NCBI RefSeq assembly: GCF_009696605.1
Contig: NZ_VULR01000007.1
Span: forward strand, 62,001-126,000
Reading direction: 5' to 3'
DNA: 64,000 bases
Source of the DNA: Anaerosalibacter bizertensis
GTDB taxonomy: Bacteria > Bacillota > Clostridia > Tissierellales > Sporanaerobacteraceae
Below, piece after piece: positions 18,701-29,175 of the stretch. The position numbers were made by a program, and so were the translations under genes. Below the pieces are notes generated by a model. That model saw only the letters and a program-made list of their open reading frames with translations. It was not told the origin of the DNA and did not search any database. Numbering within the stretch: position 1 is the first letter of the stretch; every line of letters begins with the position of its first letter.

Positions 18701-20434
18701 ATGTATAATAATTTAAGGATTACAGGTTTAGCTTCTCCATTTGATACAGAAGAGATGGTTGGAAAATTAATGGAAACAGAGAAAGTTAAGTTAAATAGGG
18801 TAGAACAAGACAAACAGCTATTGGTTTGGAAAAGGGAAGCTTATAATGATTTAAATAAAGATTTTGCAAATTTTATATTGAATACCAGGAAAGAATTTGG
18901 CCTTACAACCACGACTTCCACAGGAGCTATGGTTTCAAATTCATATGAAAAATTAACTTGGGTAAAGTCTGCCACATCATCTAATGAATCAGTAGGCACA
19001 GTTAGTACAACTGCCAAAGCAATGAGCGGAAGCTACAATGTAGAAGTAGAACAATTGGCAGAAGGGGTCAAGATGGCAAGTAGCAGCAATATTACTGTAG
19101 AAGGTGGAACTAAAGACAATTTGGCTAGTCAGTTTGGATTAGATGAAGGAGATGTAATAAAGTTTTCTATAGATACTAAAAATGGAACTAAGGAATTTGA
19201 ATTTACAGGTTCACAAAGTATTAATGATGTAGTAAAGGCTATAAATAATGCTAAAGTTGAGGTAGGAGAAGGGGATAATAAAAAAGAAGTATCATTAGGT
19301 GTAAGAGCTGTTTATGATGCAAATATAGATAGGTTCTTTTTTCAAACAGAAGGAACTGGCACAGATACATGGATAAAGATAGATGATAAAAGTGTTATAG
19401 ATGGTAAGAATGGTTTCATTGAAGGTGACAACAGTTTACTAAAATTAAATACTAACCAAAAATCAGATTCAGAAGGAAAATATAGAGGCAAAAATGCTAG
19501 AATAAACTTTGATGGTGCAGAAGGTATTGAAATAGGGTCCAACCAATTTACTATAAACGGTATGGATTTTAATATAAAAAGTATAGGCAGTTTCACTGCA
19601 ACTGTAGATACTAATATAGATGCTTTTTATGAAAAGGTTGAGAAATTTGTAGAGGAATATAATAAATTAGTTGAAAAATCTAATTTGCTTTTGACTCAGA
19701 AAAAATATAGGGATTATCTGCCTTTAACTGCTGACCAAAAGAAGGAAATGGATAAAAAAGATATTGAGCTTTGGGAGGAAAAAGCTAAATCTGGTCTTTT
19801 AAGAAGTGATGAGTTGATTTCAAGGACTATGAGAAACTCAAGAACTTGGATGTATGAGAACATAGAAGGTGTGGAAGGAAGCTTCAAACATTTAACTGAA
19901 ATTGGTATTAGTACGGAAAAGTTTTCTCAAGGCAGTTTAGGTGGCAAATTATCTATAGATGAGATAAAATTAAAGGAAGCTATTAGAAAAGATGCAGATG
20001 GTGTTTTAGAACTCCTTTTTAAAAGTCCAGACTATGGAAAAGGAGAATTAGAAGGGGTTACATCTTATAAATCTGATAGAGAACTTAGTAGTGAACAGCT
20101 TCAAGCTAAAAGGAAACAAAGTGGAATCGTAACAAGACTTTATGATAATCTTATTTTAGGTATGCAAGATATTATCAATAAATCAGGCATAGGTGATGAT
20201 TCCAATCTATATAGAAATGTTAAGTCTAATATGCTTATAGATTTTGTAACGAAGCATAGTAGTATTAGTATGATAGATAAAGATGTTATGAAATTAGAAA
20301 GTAAGATTGATGATTTGAATGTGTACTTATTTGAAAAAGAAAACCATTATTACTCCAAATTTGCAGCTATGGAAAAAGCTCTTTCTCGTATGAATCAACA
20401 GAGTATGTGGCTTATGCAGCAATTTTCTAATTAG
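18701..20434 (+). CDS. fliD: flagellar filament cap protein FliD (HAP2)
   Basis: 577 residues. The N-terminal FliD_N segment starts 'RITGLASPFDTEEMVGKLME', followed by a hypervariable middle and a C-terminal coiled coil ('SSISMIDKDVMKLESKIDDL' onward) ending 'MNQQSMWLMQQFSN'. FliD caps the filament and promotes flagellin polymerisation. Its start is 11 bases after flaG, with AGGTGGTG upstream, so the operon is tightly packed. Confidence 0.96.
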   Translation: MYNNLRITGLASPFDTEEMVGKLMETEKVKLNRVEQDKQLLVWKREAYNDLNKDFANFILNTRKEFGLTTTTSTGAMVSNSYEKLTWVKSATSSNESVGTVSTTAKAMSGSYNVEVEQLAEGVKMASSSNITVEGGTKDNLASQFGLDEGDVIKFSIDTKNGTKEFEFTGSQSINDVVKAINNAKVEVGEGDNKKEVSLGVRAVYDANIDRFFFQTEGTGTDTWIKIDDKSVIDGKNGFIEGDNSLLKLNTNQKSDSEGKYRGKNARINFDGAEGIEIGSNQFTINGMDFNIKSIGSFTATVDTNIDAFYEKVEKFVEEYNKLVEKSNLLLTQKKYRDYLPLTADQKKEMDKKDIELWEEKAKSGLLRSDELISRTMRNSRTWMYENIEGVEGSFKHLTEIGISTEKFSQGSLGGKLSIDEIKLKEAIRKDADGVLELLFKSPDYGKGELEGVTSYKSDRELSSEQLQAKRKQSGIVTRLYDNLILGMQDIINKSGIGDDSNLYRNVKSNMLIDFVTKHSSISMIDKDVMKLESKIDDLNVYLFEKENHYYSKFAAMEKALSRMNQQSMWLMQQFSN

Positions 20435-20453
20435 AAGGGAAAGGATTGGTTAA

Positions 20454-20843
20454 ATGAATTATAATGCCCTAAATCAATATAAACAAAATACTGTATATAC
20501 AGCAACTCCAGAGGAATTGACCCTTATGCTTTATGAAGGTGGAATTAAGTTTATAAATATTGGGAAATTAAGTATTGAAAAAGGGGACATAAAGAGAGCT
20601 CATGAATCTATAATGAGAGCTCAAGATATAATTATAGAATTAAATGCGTCATTAAATATGGATTATGAAGTATCAAAGAATTTAAGAGAGCTTTATGAAT
20701 TTATGATGGACAGGCTAATTGATGGAAATATAAAGAAGGAAGTAGAACCTTTAGATGAAGTTTTAGAGCTTTTAACAGATTTAAAAGATACTTGGAAAGA
20801 AGCTATGCAAAAATCTAAAAAAGCTAGATATAAAAATAAGTAG
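20454..20843 (+). CDS. fliS: flagellar export chaperone FliS
   Basis: 129 residues. It starts 'NALNQYKQNTVYTATPEELT' in sense and contains 'LMLYEGGIKFI', both FliS hallmarks. A four-helix chaperone that binds the C-terminus of flagellin and keeps it unfolded for export. It starts 19 bases after fliD. Confidence 0.96.
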   Translation: MNYNALNQYKQNTVYTATPEELTLMLYEGGIKFINIGKLSIEKGDIKRAHESIMRAQDIIIELNASLNMDYEVSKNLRELYEFMMDRLIDGNIKKEVEPLDEVLELLTDLKDTWKEAMQKSKKARYKNK

Positions 20844-20851
20844 GTGTAGAT

Positions 20852-21322
20852 ATGGCTAAAGAACTAATAGATAGTATGATATACATAAGTAAAGAAAAAC
20901 TAGGCCATCTAAACTCTATTTTAAAACTTACAAAAGTTCAAAAAAAATATATTGGAAAAGAAGATATGCTTAGTAATGATGAAATACTGGACAAAAAAGA
21001 CGAGATAATAAAAAAAATAGATGTATTAGATAGGGAATTTTTAATCAAATTTTCTGAGTTAAAAAATAAATGTAATATTGACGATATAAATGAGTTAAAT
21101 GTAGAAGAGTATCCAAATCTAAGAGAACTAAAGGGGACTATAAGAGAGATAAGCTCTACTTTGATGGCTATATCTATTTTAGATGAAGAAAACAATAAAG
21201 TTTTAAAAAAGAGTTTGGAAAAAATAAAATTAGACCTAAAAAAATTGAAAAAAGGGAAAAAAGCCTATAAAGGTTATAACAAAACTTTAGATTCAAATAT
21301 TTTTATAGATGAAAAGAAATAG
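20852..21322 (+). CDS. FlgN/FliT-like flagellar chaperone
   Basis: 156 residues, almost entirely helical and Lys/Glu-rich, with a C-terminal 'GYNKTLDSNIFIDEKK' resembling the end of Firmicute FlgN proteins. It starts eight bases after fliS, in the place where fliT- or flgN-type genes usually sit. Likely a substrate chaperone for hook-associated proteins. Assignment to FlgN rather than FliT is by the tail motif and position only. Confidence 0.68.
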   Translation: MAKELIDSMIYISKEKLGHLNSILKLTKVQKKYIGKEDMLSNDEILDKKDEIIKKIDVLDREFLIKFSELKNKCNIDDINELNVEEYPNLRELKGTIREISSTLMAISILDEENNKVLKKSLEKIKLDLKKLKKGKKAYKGYNKTLDSNIFIDEKK

Positions 21323-21351
21323 CTGTAATTTTACAGTTATTTCTTTTTTTT
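21313..21351 (+). terminator. terminator of the flagellar operon
   Basis: Arms 21313-21328 and 21331-21346 with one G-U pair, followed by a T-run to 21351. The stem overlaps the stop codon of the FlgN-like gene. Confidence 0.85.
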
Positions 21352-21501
21352 ATGCATATTCTATGTATATAAGATGTATATATTGTACATATAGTGTTTT
21401 TAGTTGATTTTTTTCTCTTAAAGTACTACAATAAGAATAAGTATAATTATCAAATAATTGTTAATATTATCATAAAAGGTGGAATTTCAAAGAAATATGA
21501 C

Positions 21502-21619
21502 TTGTCCACTTTTTATCAAGAGACTTATCCACATGATTAAAAGTACTATATACAGTTTTCCACAGAATTATACACACTATCCACAGAAAAACATGAATAT
21601 AATCCACTATTGCTCCACA
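21502..21619. promoter_or_regulatory. DnaA-box cluster (cluster 1)
   Basis: Lies in the gene-free stretch 21352-21769. Perfect TTATNCACA boxes: TTATCCACA (21525-21533) and TTATACACA (21568-21576). Near matches: TTTTCCACA (21556-21564), CTATCCACA (21577-21585, abutting the previous box), TGCTCCACA (21611-21619), TTGTCCACT (21502-21510) and TAATCCACT (21600-21608). All are on the same strand. No dnaA, dnaN or AT-rich unwinding cassette of an origin is evident. A small hairpin (about 21734-21750, arms GCAAGTA/TACTTGC) precedes hpf. Confidence 0.7.
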
Positions 21620-21769
21620 TATAATTGTTAATAAGTTTATAAATAATTATACAAAAGGAGTGAATAAATCCATAAGTAAAATATTTTTGTTATAAGTGGG
21701 TTTTTTGTGGGTATTATATACTAATAAGAGAAGCAAGTAGTTTTACTTGCATGAAAGGAGTTGGGGTCT

Positions 21770-22303
21770 ATGAAGATAAAGATCACTGGTAAGAATATGG
21801 ATATAACAGATGCTCTAAAGGAAATAACTTTTAAAAAAATAGGGAAACTTGATAAGTACTTTCAAGAGGATGTGGATACCAATGTAACCTTTAGCGTAGA
21901 GAAGAATAGACAGATAATTGAGGTTACAATCAACCTTCCTGGAACAATACTCCGTGCTGAGGAATATAGTGATGATATGTATAACTCTATTGATAAAGCA
22001 GTTGATGTTTTAGAAGGACAAATAAGAAAATATAAGACAAAGCTTCAAAAGAGATACCAAAATGGGGAAACTATAAGATTTGAAAATATTGAACCAATGC
22101 CTAAACCAAAGGAAGAAGATATACCAAAATTAGTTAAAGTGAAAAGATTTGCAATGAAACCAATGGATGCTGAGGAAGCTATTCTTCAAATGGAATTACT
22201 TAGACATAATTTCTTTGTATTTATGAATGGAGAGACTGATGAAGTAAATGTAGTATATAAAAGGAAAGACGGAAATTATGGCTTGATTGAACCAGAGTTT
22301 TAA
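21770..22303 (+). CDS. hpf: long-form ribosome hibernation promoting factor
   Basis: 177 residues from ATG 21770, nine bases after AAAGGAG; the TTG at 21761 is too close to it. The N-terminal RaiA/YfiA-like domain ('MKIKITGKNMDITDALKE') is followed by a linker and the C-terminal dimerisation domain ('KVKRFAMKPMDAEEAILQME', 'FVFMNGETDEVNVVYKRKDG'). Long HPF dimerises 70S ribosomes into inactive 100S particles in stationary phase. Its place before secA-prfB is conserved in Firmicutes. Confidence 0.95.
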   Translation: MKIKITGKNMDITDALKEITFKKIGKLDKYFQEDVDTNVTFSVEKNRQIIEVTINLPGTILRAEEYSDDMYNSIDKAVDVLEGQIRKYKTKLQKRYQNGETIRFENIEPMPKPKEEDIPKLVKVKRFAMKPMDAEEAILQMELLRHNFFVFMNGETDEVNVVYKRKDGNYGLIEPEF

Positions 22304-22327
22304 TAGTATAATATTTATATAGAGTGC

Positions 22328-22359
22328 AAAATTGCAGGATGAAAATCCTGCAATTTTTT
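22328..22359 (+). terminator. terminator after hpf
   Basis: Arms 22328-22340 and 22345-22357 with a GAAA tetraloop and a T-run to 22359. Confidence 0.93.
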
Positions 22360-22378
22360 AGTATAAGGAGGGATTTTA

Positions 22379-22981
22379 TTGTTTATTGAAATAATTATAT
22401 TATCTATAATAATAGGCCTTGTAAGAGGTGGCAAATTATCAAGATTTAAGAGGGTTAATTTCAAGAAAATGTGGGTTTTAATATTGGCCTTAATTATTCA
22501 ATACTTTTTAGTAACAATTAATTTCATCGAAGAACTACATTATCTTGATGAAGTATTTAGATTTACCAAACAGTTATCTATTATATCCTATATATTGTTG
22601 TTTATAGGAATAATAATTAATTTAAGATATAGATCATTATGGGTTGTTTTAGCAGGTTCAATTATGAATATTTTAGCAATGATTTTCAATGGATGGAAGA
22701 GACCTATACTTGTTGAAGGAATAGAATTATTAGGTTTTGAAGACCTTGGCTTCCTTTTAGAACAAGGGAAATTACCTTTATATACTCCTATAGTAGAAAA
22801 AACTAAATTGGCTATATTAGGAGATATAATCGTATTACCAAAACCATATCCTTATCCTCATATATTTAGCTTAGGGGATTTTATAATTTACTTAGGATTA
22901 TTTGTACTTATACAAGAAATAATGATATCTGAAGATAGGGATTTTGGGAATATGGTTCAATTTGACTTTATAAGCAGATAA
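22379..22981 (+). CDS. DUF5317 family membrane protein
   Basis: 200 residues from a TTG start (22379), six bases after AAGGAGGG. Five hydrophobic segments. The N-terminus 'FIEIIILSIIIGLVRGGKLS' and the central 'GSIMNILAMIFNGWKRPI' fit the DUF5317 family found across Clostridia. A lumenal-side stretch has 'GDIIVLPKPYPYPHIFSLGD'. Function is unknown. It sits between hpf and secA. Confidence 0.8.
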   Translation: MFIEIIILSIIIGLVRGGKLSRFKRVNFKKMWVLILALIIQYFLVTINFIEELHYLDEVFRFTKQLSIISYILLFIGIIINLRYRSLWVVLAGSIMNILAMIFNGWKRPILVEGIELLGFEDLGFLLEQGKLPLYTPIVEKTKLAILGDIIVLPKPYPYPHIFSLGDFIIYLGLFVLIQEIMISEDRDFGNMVQFDFISR

Positions 22982-23060
22982 TCACATATCTTGTATATCA
23001 AAATAATTAATGGTAAAATTGATTGATGGATATGTTCTGTTTTTGAAAGGTGGTTAGAAA

Positions 23061-25796
23061 ATGAAAGCCTTATTTGAAAAGATATTTGGCTCCTATAGTG
23101 AGCGAGAATTGAAAAAGATAGCTCCTTTAGTAGATAAAATAGAAGATTTAGAAGGCAGTACAGAAAGACTCTCTGATAGAGAGTTGAAAGAAAAGACATC
23201 TGAATTTAAGAAGAGATTGGAAAAAGGAGAGACATTAGATGATATACTCCCAGAAGCTTTTGCAGTAGTAAGAGAAGCTTCTAGTAGGGTTTTAGGTATG
23301 AAACATTTCAGGGTTCAACTTGAAGGAGGTATAATACTCCATCAAGGAAGAATAGCAGAAATGAAGACAGGGGAAGGAAAAACCCTTGTAGCAACCCTTC
23401 CTGCATATTTAAATGCCCTTACTGGAGAAGGGGTTCATATAGTTACAGTCAATGACTATTTGGCAAAAAGGGATAAAGAATGGATGGGAAAAGTATATGA
23501 ATTCCTAGGTCTTAGTGTAGGCTGTATCACCCATGATATGGATAGTGAAGAAAGGAAAGAAGCCTATAATTGTGATATAACCTATGGAACCAATAATGAA
23601 TTTGGATTCGACTATTTAAGGGACAATATGGTTATATACAAAGATGAAATGGTTCAAAGAAAATTAAACTTTGCCATAGTAGACGAAGTAGATAGTATTC
23701 TTATAGATGAAGCAAGAACACCTCTTATTATTTCAGGTGCAGGAGATAAATCTACAAAACTTTATTATACAGCAGATAATTTTGTTAAAAAATTAGAAGG
23801 AAGAAAAATAGATCCAAATGAAAGAAAGTCTGATCCATTTGATAGAGAAATAAAAGAAGAAGTAGTAGACTTTGTAGTAGATGAAAAGGCTAGAACTGTT
23901 ACACTAACTGAAAAAGGGACTAAAAAAGCAGAAGGTTTTTTTGGACTTGAAAACCTAGCAGACCCAGATAATATGGAGATAGCTCACCATATAAATCAAG
24001 GTTTAAAAGCAAGATATCTAATGAAAAGGGACATAGATTATGTAGTGAAAAATGGAGAAATATTGATTGTAGATGAGTTTACAGGAAGAATTATGCATGG
24101 TAGAAGGTATAGCGATGGACTACATCAAGCTATTGAAGCTAAGGAAGGATTAGAAGTAAGAAGCGAGTCTAAGACTTTAGCTACAATTACATTCCAAAAT
24201 TATTTTAGAATGTATAAGAAACTTTCTGGTATGACAGGTACAGCAAAAACAGAGGAATCTGAATTTAGAGAGATATATAATATGGATGTAGTAGAGATTC
24301 CAACAAATAAGCCTGTTATAAGGGAAGATTTCCATGATAGCATATATAAAAATGAAGAAGCTAAGTTCAATGCAGCAGTTAGAGAGATAAAAGAAAGACA
24401 TAGTACAGGTCAACCTATACTTGTAGGTACCATTTCTATAGAAAAATCTGAGATACTAAGTAAAATGCTTAAAAAAGAAAAAATACCACATGAAGTATTG
24501 AATGCTAAACATCATGAGAGGGAAGCTGAGATAGTAGCTCAAGCTGGTAGGATTGGAGCGGTGACTATAGCTACAAATATGGCTGGTCGTGGTACAGATA
24601 TAGTACTTGGAGGGAATCCAGAATACCTTGCAAAGGCAGAAATGAAGAAGAAAGGCTATGATGAAGAAATTATATCTCAAGTAGATAGCTTTATTGACAC
24701 AAAGGATGCTGAGATATTGGAAGCAAGGAAGGTATATGAAAAATTTTATGAAAAGTTTAAAGAAGAAACAGATAAAGAACATGATGAAGTTGTAGAGGTA
24801 GGAGGACTTCATATCATAGGTACTGAAAGACATGAGTCAAGAAGGATAGACAATCAGCTTAGAGGACGTGCTGGTCGTCAAGGAGATCCAGGTTCATCTA
24901 GATTCTATATTTCCCTTGAAGATGATTTAATGAGATTGTTTGGAAGTAATAGGGTTCAAGGATTTATTGGGGATAATTTTCCAGATGATGAACCATTAGA
25001 ACATAAACTTTTAACTAAGTCTATTGAAAGTGCTCAAAGTAAAGTAGAAGGAAATAACTTTGCTATTAGAAAGCATGTTCTTCAATATGATGATGTAATG
25101 AATAAGCAAAGAGAAGTAATATACAGTGAAAGAAGAAAAGTGCTAGAAGGAGAAAATCTAAGAGACTATATAATGTCTATGACTAAATCCATGATAGATA
25201 GGGCTATAGATATGTATTCTCAAGGCAGCGAGTTTGTAGAAGAATGGGATTTAGAGGGATTTGAAAATTATTTAAAAACATCTTTTTTACCTTCTGGGTA
25301 TTTGACTAAAGAAAATATTAACAATATGGATAAAGAAGAAATTAGAGAAAAGTTGTACAGTCTATCTGAAAAACGCTATAAAGAAAAAGAAGCAGAAATA
25401 GGAGAAGAAAGATTTAGAGAAATAGAGAGGATTGTACTTCTTCAGGTAGTAGACAATAAGTGGATGGACCACATAGATGCTATGGCTCAACTAAAGCAAG
25501 GTATTGGCCTTAGAGCTTATGGTCAAGAAGATCCTGTAAGAGCTTACCAAATAGAAGGTTTTGACATGTTTGAAGATATGACTATTAGCATACAAGAAGA
25601 TACTGTTAAATATTTGTACAATGTTGAAACTCCAGATAAAATGGAAAGAAAGAGGGTTGCAAAAGCGGTTTCAACCAATAAAGAAAATCAGGGGAAACAA
25701 AAGCCAATAGTTAAAGAGAAAAAAGTTGGCAGAAATGATCCTTGTCCTTGTGGAAGTGGGAAAAAATATAAAAAGTGCTGTGGCAGAAATGCATAG
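23061..25796 (+). CDS. secA: preprotein translocase ATPase SecA
   Basis: 911 residues, full length. Walker A is T103-G-E-G-K-T108, with the DEAD-like '[19 protein letters not shown]' segment and '[20 protein letters not shown]' motif VI. The C-terminal SEC-C zinc motif is '[13 protein letters not shown]'. It drives Sec-dependent secretion through SecYEG. AAAGGTGG precedes the ATG. It is followed after 14 bases by prfB, a common Firmicute pairing. Confidence 0.98.
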   Translation: MKALFEKIFGSYSERELKKIAPLVDKIEDLEGSTERLSDRELKEKTSEFKKRLEKGETLDDILPEAFAVVREASSRVLGMKHFRVQLEGGIILHQGRIAEMKTGEGKTLVATLPAYLNALTGEGVHIVTVNDYLAKRDKEWMGKVYEFLGLSVGCITHDMDSEERKEAYNCDITYGTNNEFGFDYLRDNMVIYKDEMVQRKLNFAIVDEVDSILIDEARTPLIISGAGDKSTKLYYTADNFVKKLEGRKIDPNERKSDPFDREIKEEVVDFVVDEKARTVTLTEKGTKKAEGFFGLENLADPDNMEIAHHINQGLKARYLMKRDIDYVVKNGEILIVDEFTGRIMHGRRYSDGLHQAIEAKEGLEVRSESKTLATITFQNYFRMYKKLSGMTGTAKTEESEFREIYNMDVVEIPTNKPVIREDFHDSIYKNEEAKFNAAVREIKERHSTGQPILVGTISIEKSEILSKMLKKEKIPHEVLNAKHHEREAEIVAQAGRIGAVTIATNMAGRGTDIVLGGNPEYLAKAEMKKKGYDEEIISQVDSFIDTKDAEILEARKVYEKFYEKFKEETDKEHDEVVEVGGLHIIGTERHESRRIDNQLRGRAGRQGDPGSSRFYISLEDDLMRLFGSNRVQGFIGDNFPDDEPLEHKLLTKSIESAQSKVEGNNFAIRKHVLQYDDVMNKQREVIYSERRKVLEGENLRDYIMSMTKSMIDRAIDMYSQGSEFVEEWDLEGFENYLKTSFLPSGYLTKENINNMDKEEIREKLYSLSEKRYKEKEAEIGEERFREIERIVLLQVVDNKWMDHIDAMAQLKQGIGLRAYGQEDPVRAYQIEGFDMFEDMTISIQEDTVKYLYNVETPDKMERKRVAKAVSTNKENQGKQKPIVKEKKVGRNDPCPCGSGKKYKKCCGRNA

Positions 25797-25810
25797 ATTG
25801 GAGTGATTTA

Positions 25811-26918
25811 ATGGAAGGCATTCATGAATATAGAGAAGGAGTAGCCTCAATTAGGAATGAACTAAAAGATTTGGGTGTTTCCCTTTGACATAGATAGTAT
25901 GAAAAAAAGGGTTAAAGACTTAGATATAGAAGCAGCTAAAGAAGAGTTTTGGCAGGATGTAGAAAATGCACAGAAAGTTCTTCAAGAATCTAAACATTTA
26001 AAAGATAGAATAGATGAGTATGAAAGTTTAGAATCGGAATTAGAAGATTTAGAAGTTCTTATTGAATTGGCCCTTGAAGAAGAAGATTTTTCTTTAAATA
26101 AGGAGATAAAAAATTCTTACAATAAGGTGGCCAAAAAGGCTAAGAATTTGAAACTAACTACCCTTCTAAATGGAGAATATGATAAAAATAATGCTATACT
26201 ATCCATTCATTCAGGAGCTGGAGGATTGGAAGCTCAAGACTGGGCAGAAATGCTTCTTAGAATGTACAGAAGATGGGCAGAGGACAAAGGCTTTGGAATA
26301 GATACTTTAGATATCCTTCCTGATACAGCAGGAGGAATAAAAAGTGCAACCCTTCTTATAAAGGGGTTAAATGCCTATGGATATTTAAAATCTGAAAAAG
26401 GGGTTCATAGACTTGTAAGAATATCCCCTTTTGATTCTTCGGGTAGAAGACATACTTCTTTTGCTAGTATAGATGTCTATCCAGAGCTAGGTGATGATAC
26501 AGATATAGATATAGATTCTAAGGATTTAAAAATCGATACCTATAGATCTAGTGGTGCAGGAGGACAGTATGTAAATACAACAGATTCTGCCGTAAGGATA
26601 ACCCATATTCCTACTGGTATTGTAGTACAATGTCAAAATGAAAGATCTCAACATAGCAATAGGATAAATGCTATGAAGATGCTCAAAGCTAAGCTTATAC
26701 AACTGAAAGAAGAAGAACATAAGGAAAAAATTGAGGATTTACAAGGTAAATATACTCAAATTGCATGGGGATCTCAAATTAGGTCTTATATCTTCCATCC
26801 ATACAATATGGTCAAGGACCATAGGACTAATTTAGAAGTAGGAGATATAAATAGTGTGATGGATGGAGATATAGATATGTTTATAAATGAATACTTAAAA
26901 CAAAAAACCCTTCTTTAA
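25811..26918 (+). CDS. prfB: peptide chain release factor 2 (programmed +1 frameshift)
   Basis: The coding sequence is joined: 25811-25885 (25 codons) and 25887-26918, giving 368 residues. An in-frame TGA at 25886-25888 follows CTT; +1 slippage continues at GAC. The body has 'SPF' (UGA/UAA recognition) in 'VRISPFDSSGRRHTSF' and the universal GGQ in 'SSGAGGQYVNTTDSAVR'. RF2 terminates at UGA and UAA and autoregulates through the shift. TTGGAGTG lies before the ATG. Confidence 0.96.
25883..25889 (+). promoter_or_regulatory. prfB programmed frameshift site
   Basis: CTT TGA C, the canonical RF2 slippery site. The internal ribosome-like stimulator just upstream is weak here (TTGGGTG at 25871-25877 rather than AGGGGG). 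Confidence 0.95.
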
Positions 26919-26929
26919 AGAAGGGTTTT
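26904..26929 (+). terminator. terminator overlapping the prfB stop
   Basis: A perfect palindrome: AAAACCCTTCTTT and its complement, containing the stop codon TAA (26916-26918), ending in four T's. Confidence 0.85.
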
Positions 26930-27047
26930 AATTAATAGCTATTAAAAAATTATTAATTGTCAAACAAAGGAATTTTATAAAATTTGTAGAATAGTATAGT
27001 GGTGGTTTTAATAATATTAACAATATATTAGGATAGGAAGTGGTTAA

Positions 27048-29153
27048 ATGGACATCAGTAGTATTTTGATGAAGGAATTTAAACTTAAAAGTTTCCAAGT
27101 CAACAATACTATAAGGCTTATTGACGAAGGTAATACTATTCCTTTTATTGCCAGATATAGGAAGGAACAAACTGGAGAATTAAATGATATAGTTTTAAGA
27201 GAGCTAAATGATAGACTAAATTATTTAAGAAATCTAGAAAATAGACAGGATGAAGTCATAAGACTTATTGAAGAACAAGGAAAACTAACAGATGATTTAA
27301 AAAAGGAAATACTAAATGCAGATACTCTTCAAAGGGTAGAAGATCTATATAGGCCTTATAAGAAAAAAAGGAGAACAAGAGCTACTAAGGCAAAGGAAAA
27401 AGGATTGGAACCTTTAGCTAAGATAATTATTGATGAAGAGATTGAAGAAGGTAGCTTAGAAAAAATAGCTAGCCCTTTTATAGATATAGAAAAAGGAGTA
27501 GAAAGTACAGAAGAAGCTTATAATGGAGCAATGGATATTATAGCAGAAATAGTTTCTGATAATGCTAAGTTTAGAAAGATAATAAGAAAGATATTTTTCG
27601 AAAAGGGAATTTTAAAATCAGAAGTAGTAGATAGTAAAGAATCAACTGTATATGAAATGTATTATTCCTATAATGAAAAAGTAAAAACTATTCCTAATCA
27701 TAGAATATTAGCTATAAATAGAGGAGAAAAGGAAAAAGTTCTTAGGGTTAAAATATTGGTTCCTGATGAAGAAATATTAAATATTCTAAAAAGGGAAATG
27801 ATAAAAAATAATAGAGCTATTACTACAGAATATTTAGAAATGGCTATTGAAGACGGATATAAAAGACTTATATTTCCTTCAATAGAGCGAGAAATTAGAG
27901 GAGCTTTAACAGAAAGGGCAGAAGATGAAGGAATAAAAGTCTTTTCTACAAATTTAAAGCCATTACTTATGCAACCTCCTATAAAAAACAAAGTAGTTAT
28001 GGGAGTAGATCCAGGGTTTAGAACAGGATGTAAAGTAGCAGTAGTAGACGGAACTGGAAAACTATTAGAAACTACTGTAGTCTATCCTACAGAACCTCAA
28101 AATCAAGTAGAAAAGACAAAAACAGAGCTAAAAAGACTAATAAATAAACACAATGTGGATATAATTGCTATAGGTAATGGAACGGCTTCTAGGGAAACGG
28201 AGCAAGTAGTAGTAGAGATGCTAAAAGAACTGGAAAATAAAGATGTGTCTTACATAATAGTTAGTGAGGCAGGAGCATCAGTTTATTCAGCTTCTAAAAT
28301 AGCTAATGAAGAATTTCCAGGCATGGATGTTTCACTAAGAGGCGCTATATCTATAGCTAGAAGACTACAAGATCCCCTAGCTGAACTTGTAAAAATAGAG
28401 CCTAAACATATAGGGGTAGGCCAGTATCAACATGATTTAAATCAAACTAAATTAAATGAAGCTTTAAGTGGAGTAGTAGAGTCTTCTGTAAATACAGTAG
28501 GAGTAGATCTAAATACAGCCAGTACATCACTACTTAAATATGTGTCAGGAATATCTAATAGGGTAGCTGCAAATATAGTAGACTATAGGGATGAGAATGG
28601 TATATTTAAAAATAGGAAAGAGCTTTTAAAAGTTAAGGGCTTAGGAGAAAAAACTTTCATACAATGTGCTGGTTTTTTAAGGATTCCAGAAGGCGAAAAT
28701 CCACTAGACAATACAGCAGTACATCCAGAGTCTTATGATATAGCTGAGAAAATTCTAGAAAGAGATGCTTTAGATGAAGTAAGTTTAGATAGCTTATCTG
28801 AAGAGTTAGAAGTAGGTATACCTACCTTGAAAGATATTATCGAGGAGATAAAAAAACCTGGAAGAGATCCAAGGGAAAATATGCCAAAACCCATATTTAG
28901 AACAGATGTATTAAATATAGAAGACTTAAAGCCAGATATGGTCCTTACAGGAACAGTGAGAAATGTAGTGGATTTTGGAGCTTTTGTAGATATAGGTGTA
29001 AAACAAGATGGACTAGTTCACATATCAAAATTAAGCGATAAATTTATAAAACATCCTATGGAAGTAGTAAAAATAGGGGATATAGTCCAAGTAAGGGTTT
29101 TAGATATTGATATATCCAAGGGAAAAATTTCTTTAAGTATGAGAGATATATAG
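27048..29153 (+). CDS. tex: Tex family RNA-binding transcription accessory protein
   Basis: 701 residues. Tex-N helical region ('NTIPFIARYRKEQTGELND'), YqgF-like nuclease-fold core ('GVDPGFRTGCKVAVVDG'), helix-hairpin-helix pair ('LLKVKGLGEKTFIQCAGFLR') and C-terminal S1 domain ('GTVRNVVDFGAFVDIGVKQD'). Tex binds RNA and affects transcription; loss changes toxin expression in some species. AGGAAGTGG precedes the ATG. The kinase gene follows 22 bases later, probably in the same transcript. Confidence 0.95.
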   Translation: MDISSILMKEFKLKSFQVNNTIRLIDEGNTIPFIARYRKEQTGELNDIVLRELNDRLNYLRNLENRQDEVIRLIEEQGKLTDDLKKEILNADTLQRVEDLYRPYKKKRRTRATKAKEKGLEPLAKIIIDEEIEEGSLEKIASPFIDIEKGVESTEEAYNGAMDIIAEIVSDNAKFRKIIRKIFFEKGILKSEVVDSKESTVYEMYYSYNEKVKTIPNHRILAINRGEKEKVLRVKILVPDEEILNILKREMIKNNRAITTEYLEMAIEDGYKRLIFPSIEREIRGALTERAEDEGIKVFSTNLKPLLMQPPIKNKVVMGVDPGFRTGCKVAVVDGTGKLLETTVVYPTEPQNQVEKTKTELKRLINKHNVDIIAIGNGTASRETEQVVVEMLKELENKDVSYIIVSEAGASVYSASKIANEEFPGMDVSLRGAISIARRLQDPLAELVKIEPKHIGVGQYQHDLNQTKLNEALSGVVESSVNTVGVDLNTASTSLLKYVSGISNRVAANIVDYRDENGIFKNRKELLKVKGLGEKTFIQCAGFLRIPEGENPLDNTAVHPESYDIAEKILERDALDEVSLDSLSEELEVGIPTLKDIIEEIKKPGRDPRENMPKPIFRTDVLNIEDLKPDMVLTGTVRNVVDFGAFVDIGVKQDGLVHISKLSDKFIKHPMEVVKIGDIVQVRVLDIDISKGKISLSMRDI

Positions 29154-29175
29154 GTCCCATTAAGGAGGTAGTTCT

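Noticed and set aside
21502-21619. DnaA boxes as the chromosome origin
   Set aside because: No dnaA, dnaN, rpmH or gidA genes nearby; context is flagellar operon and hpf-secA.
25886-25888. In-frame stop in prfB as a sequencing error or pseudogene
   Set aside because: The CTT TGA C context is the canonical programmed RF2 frameshift.
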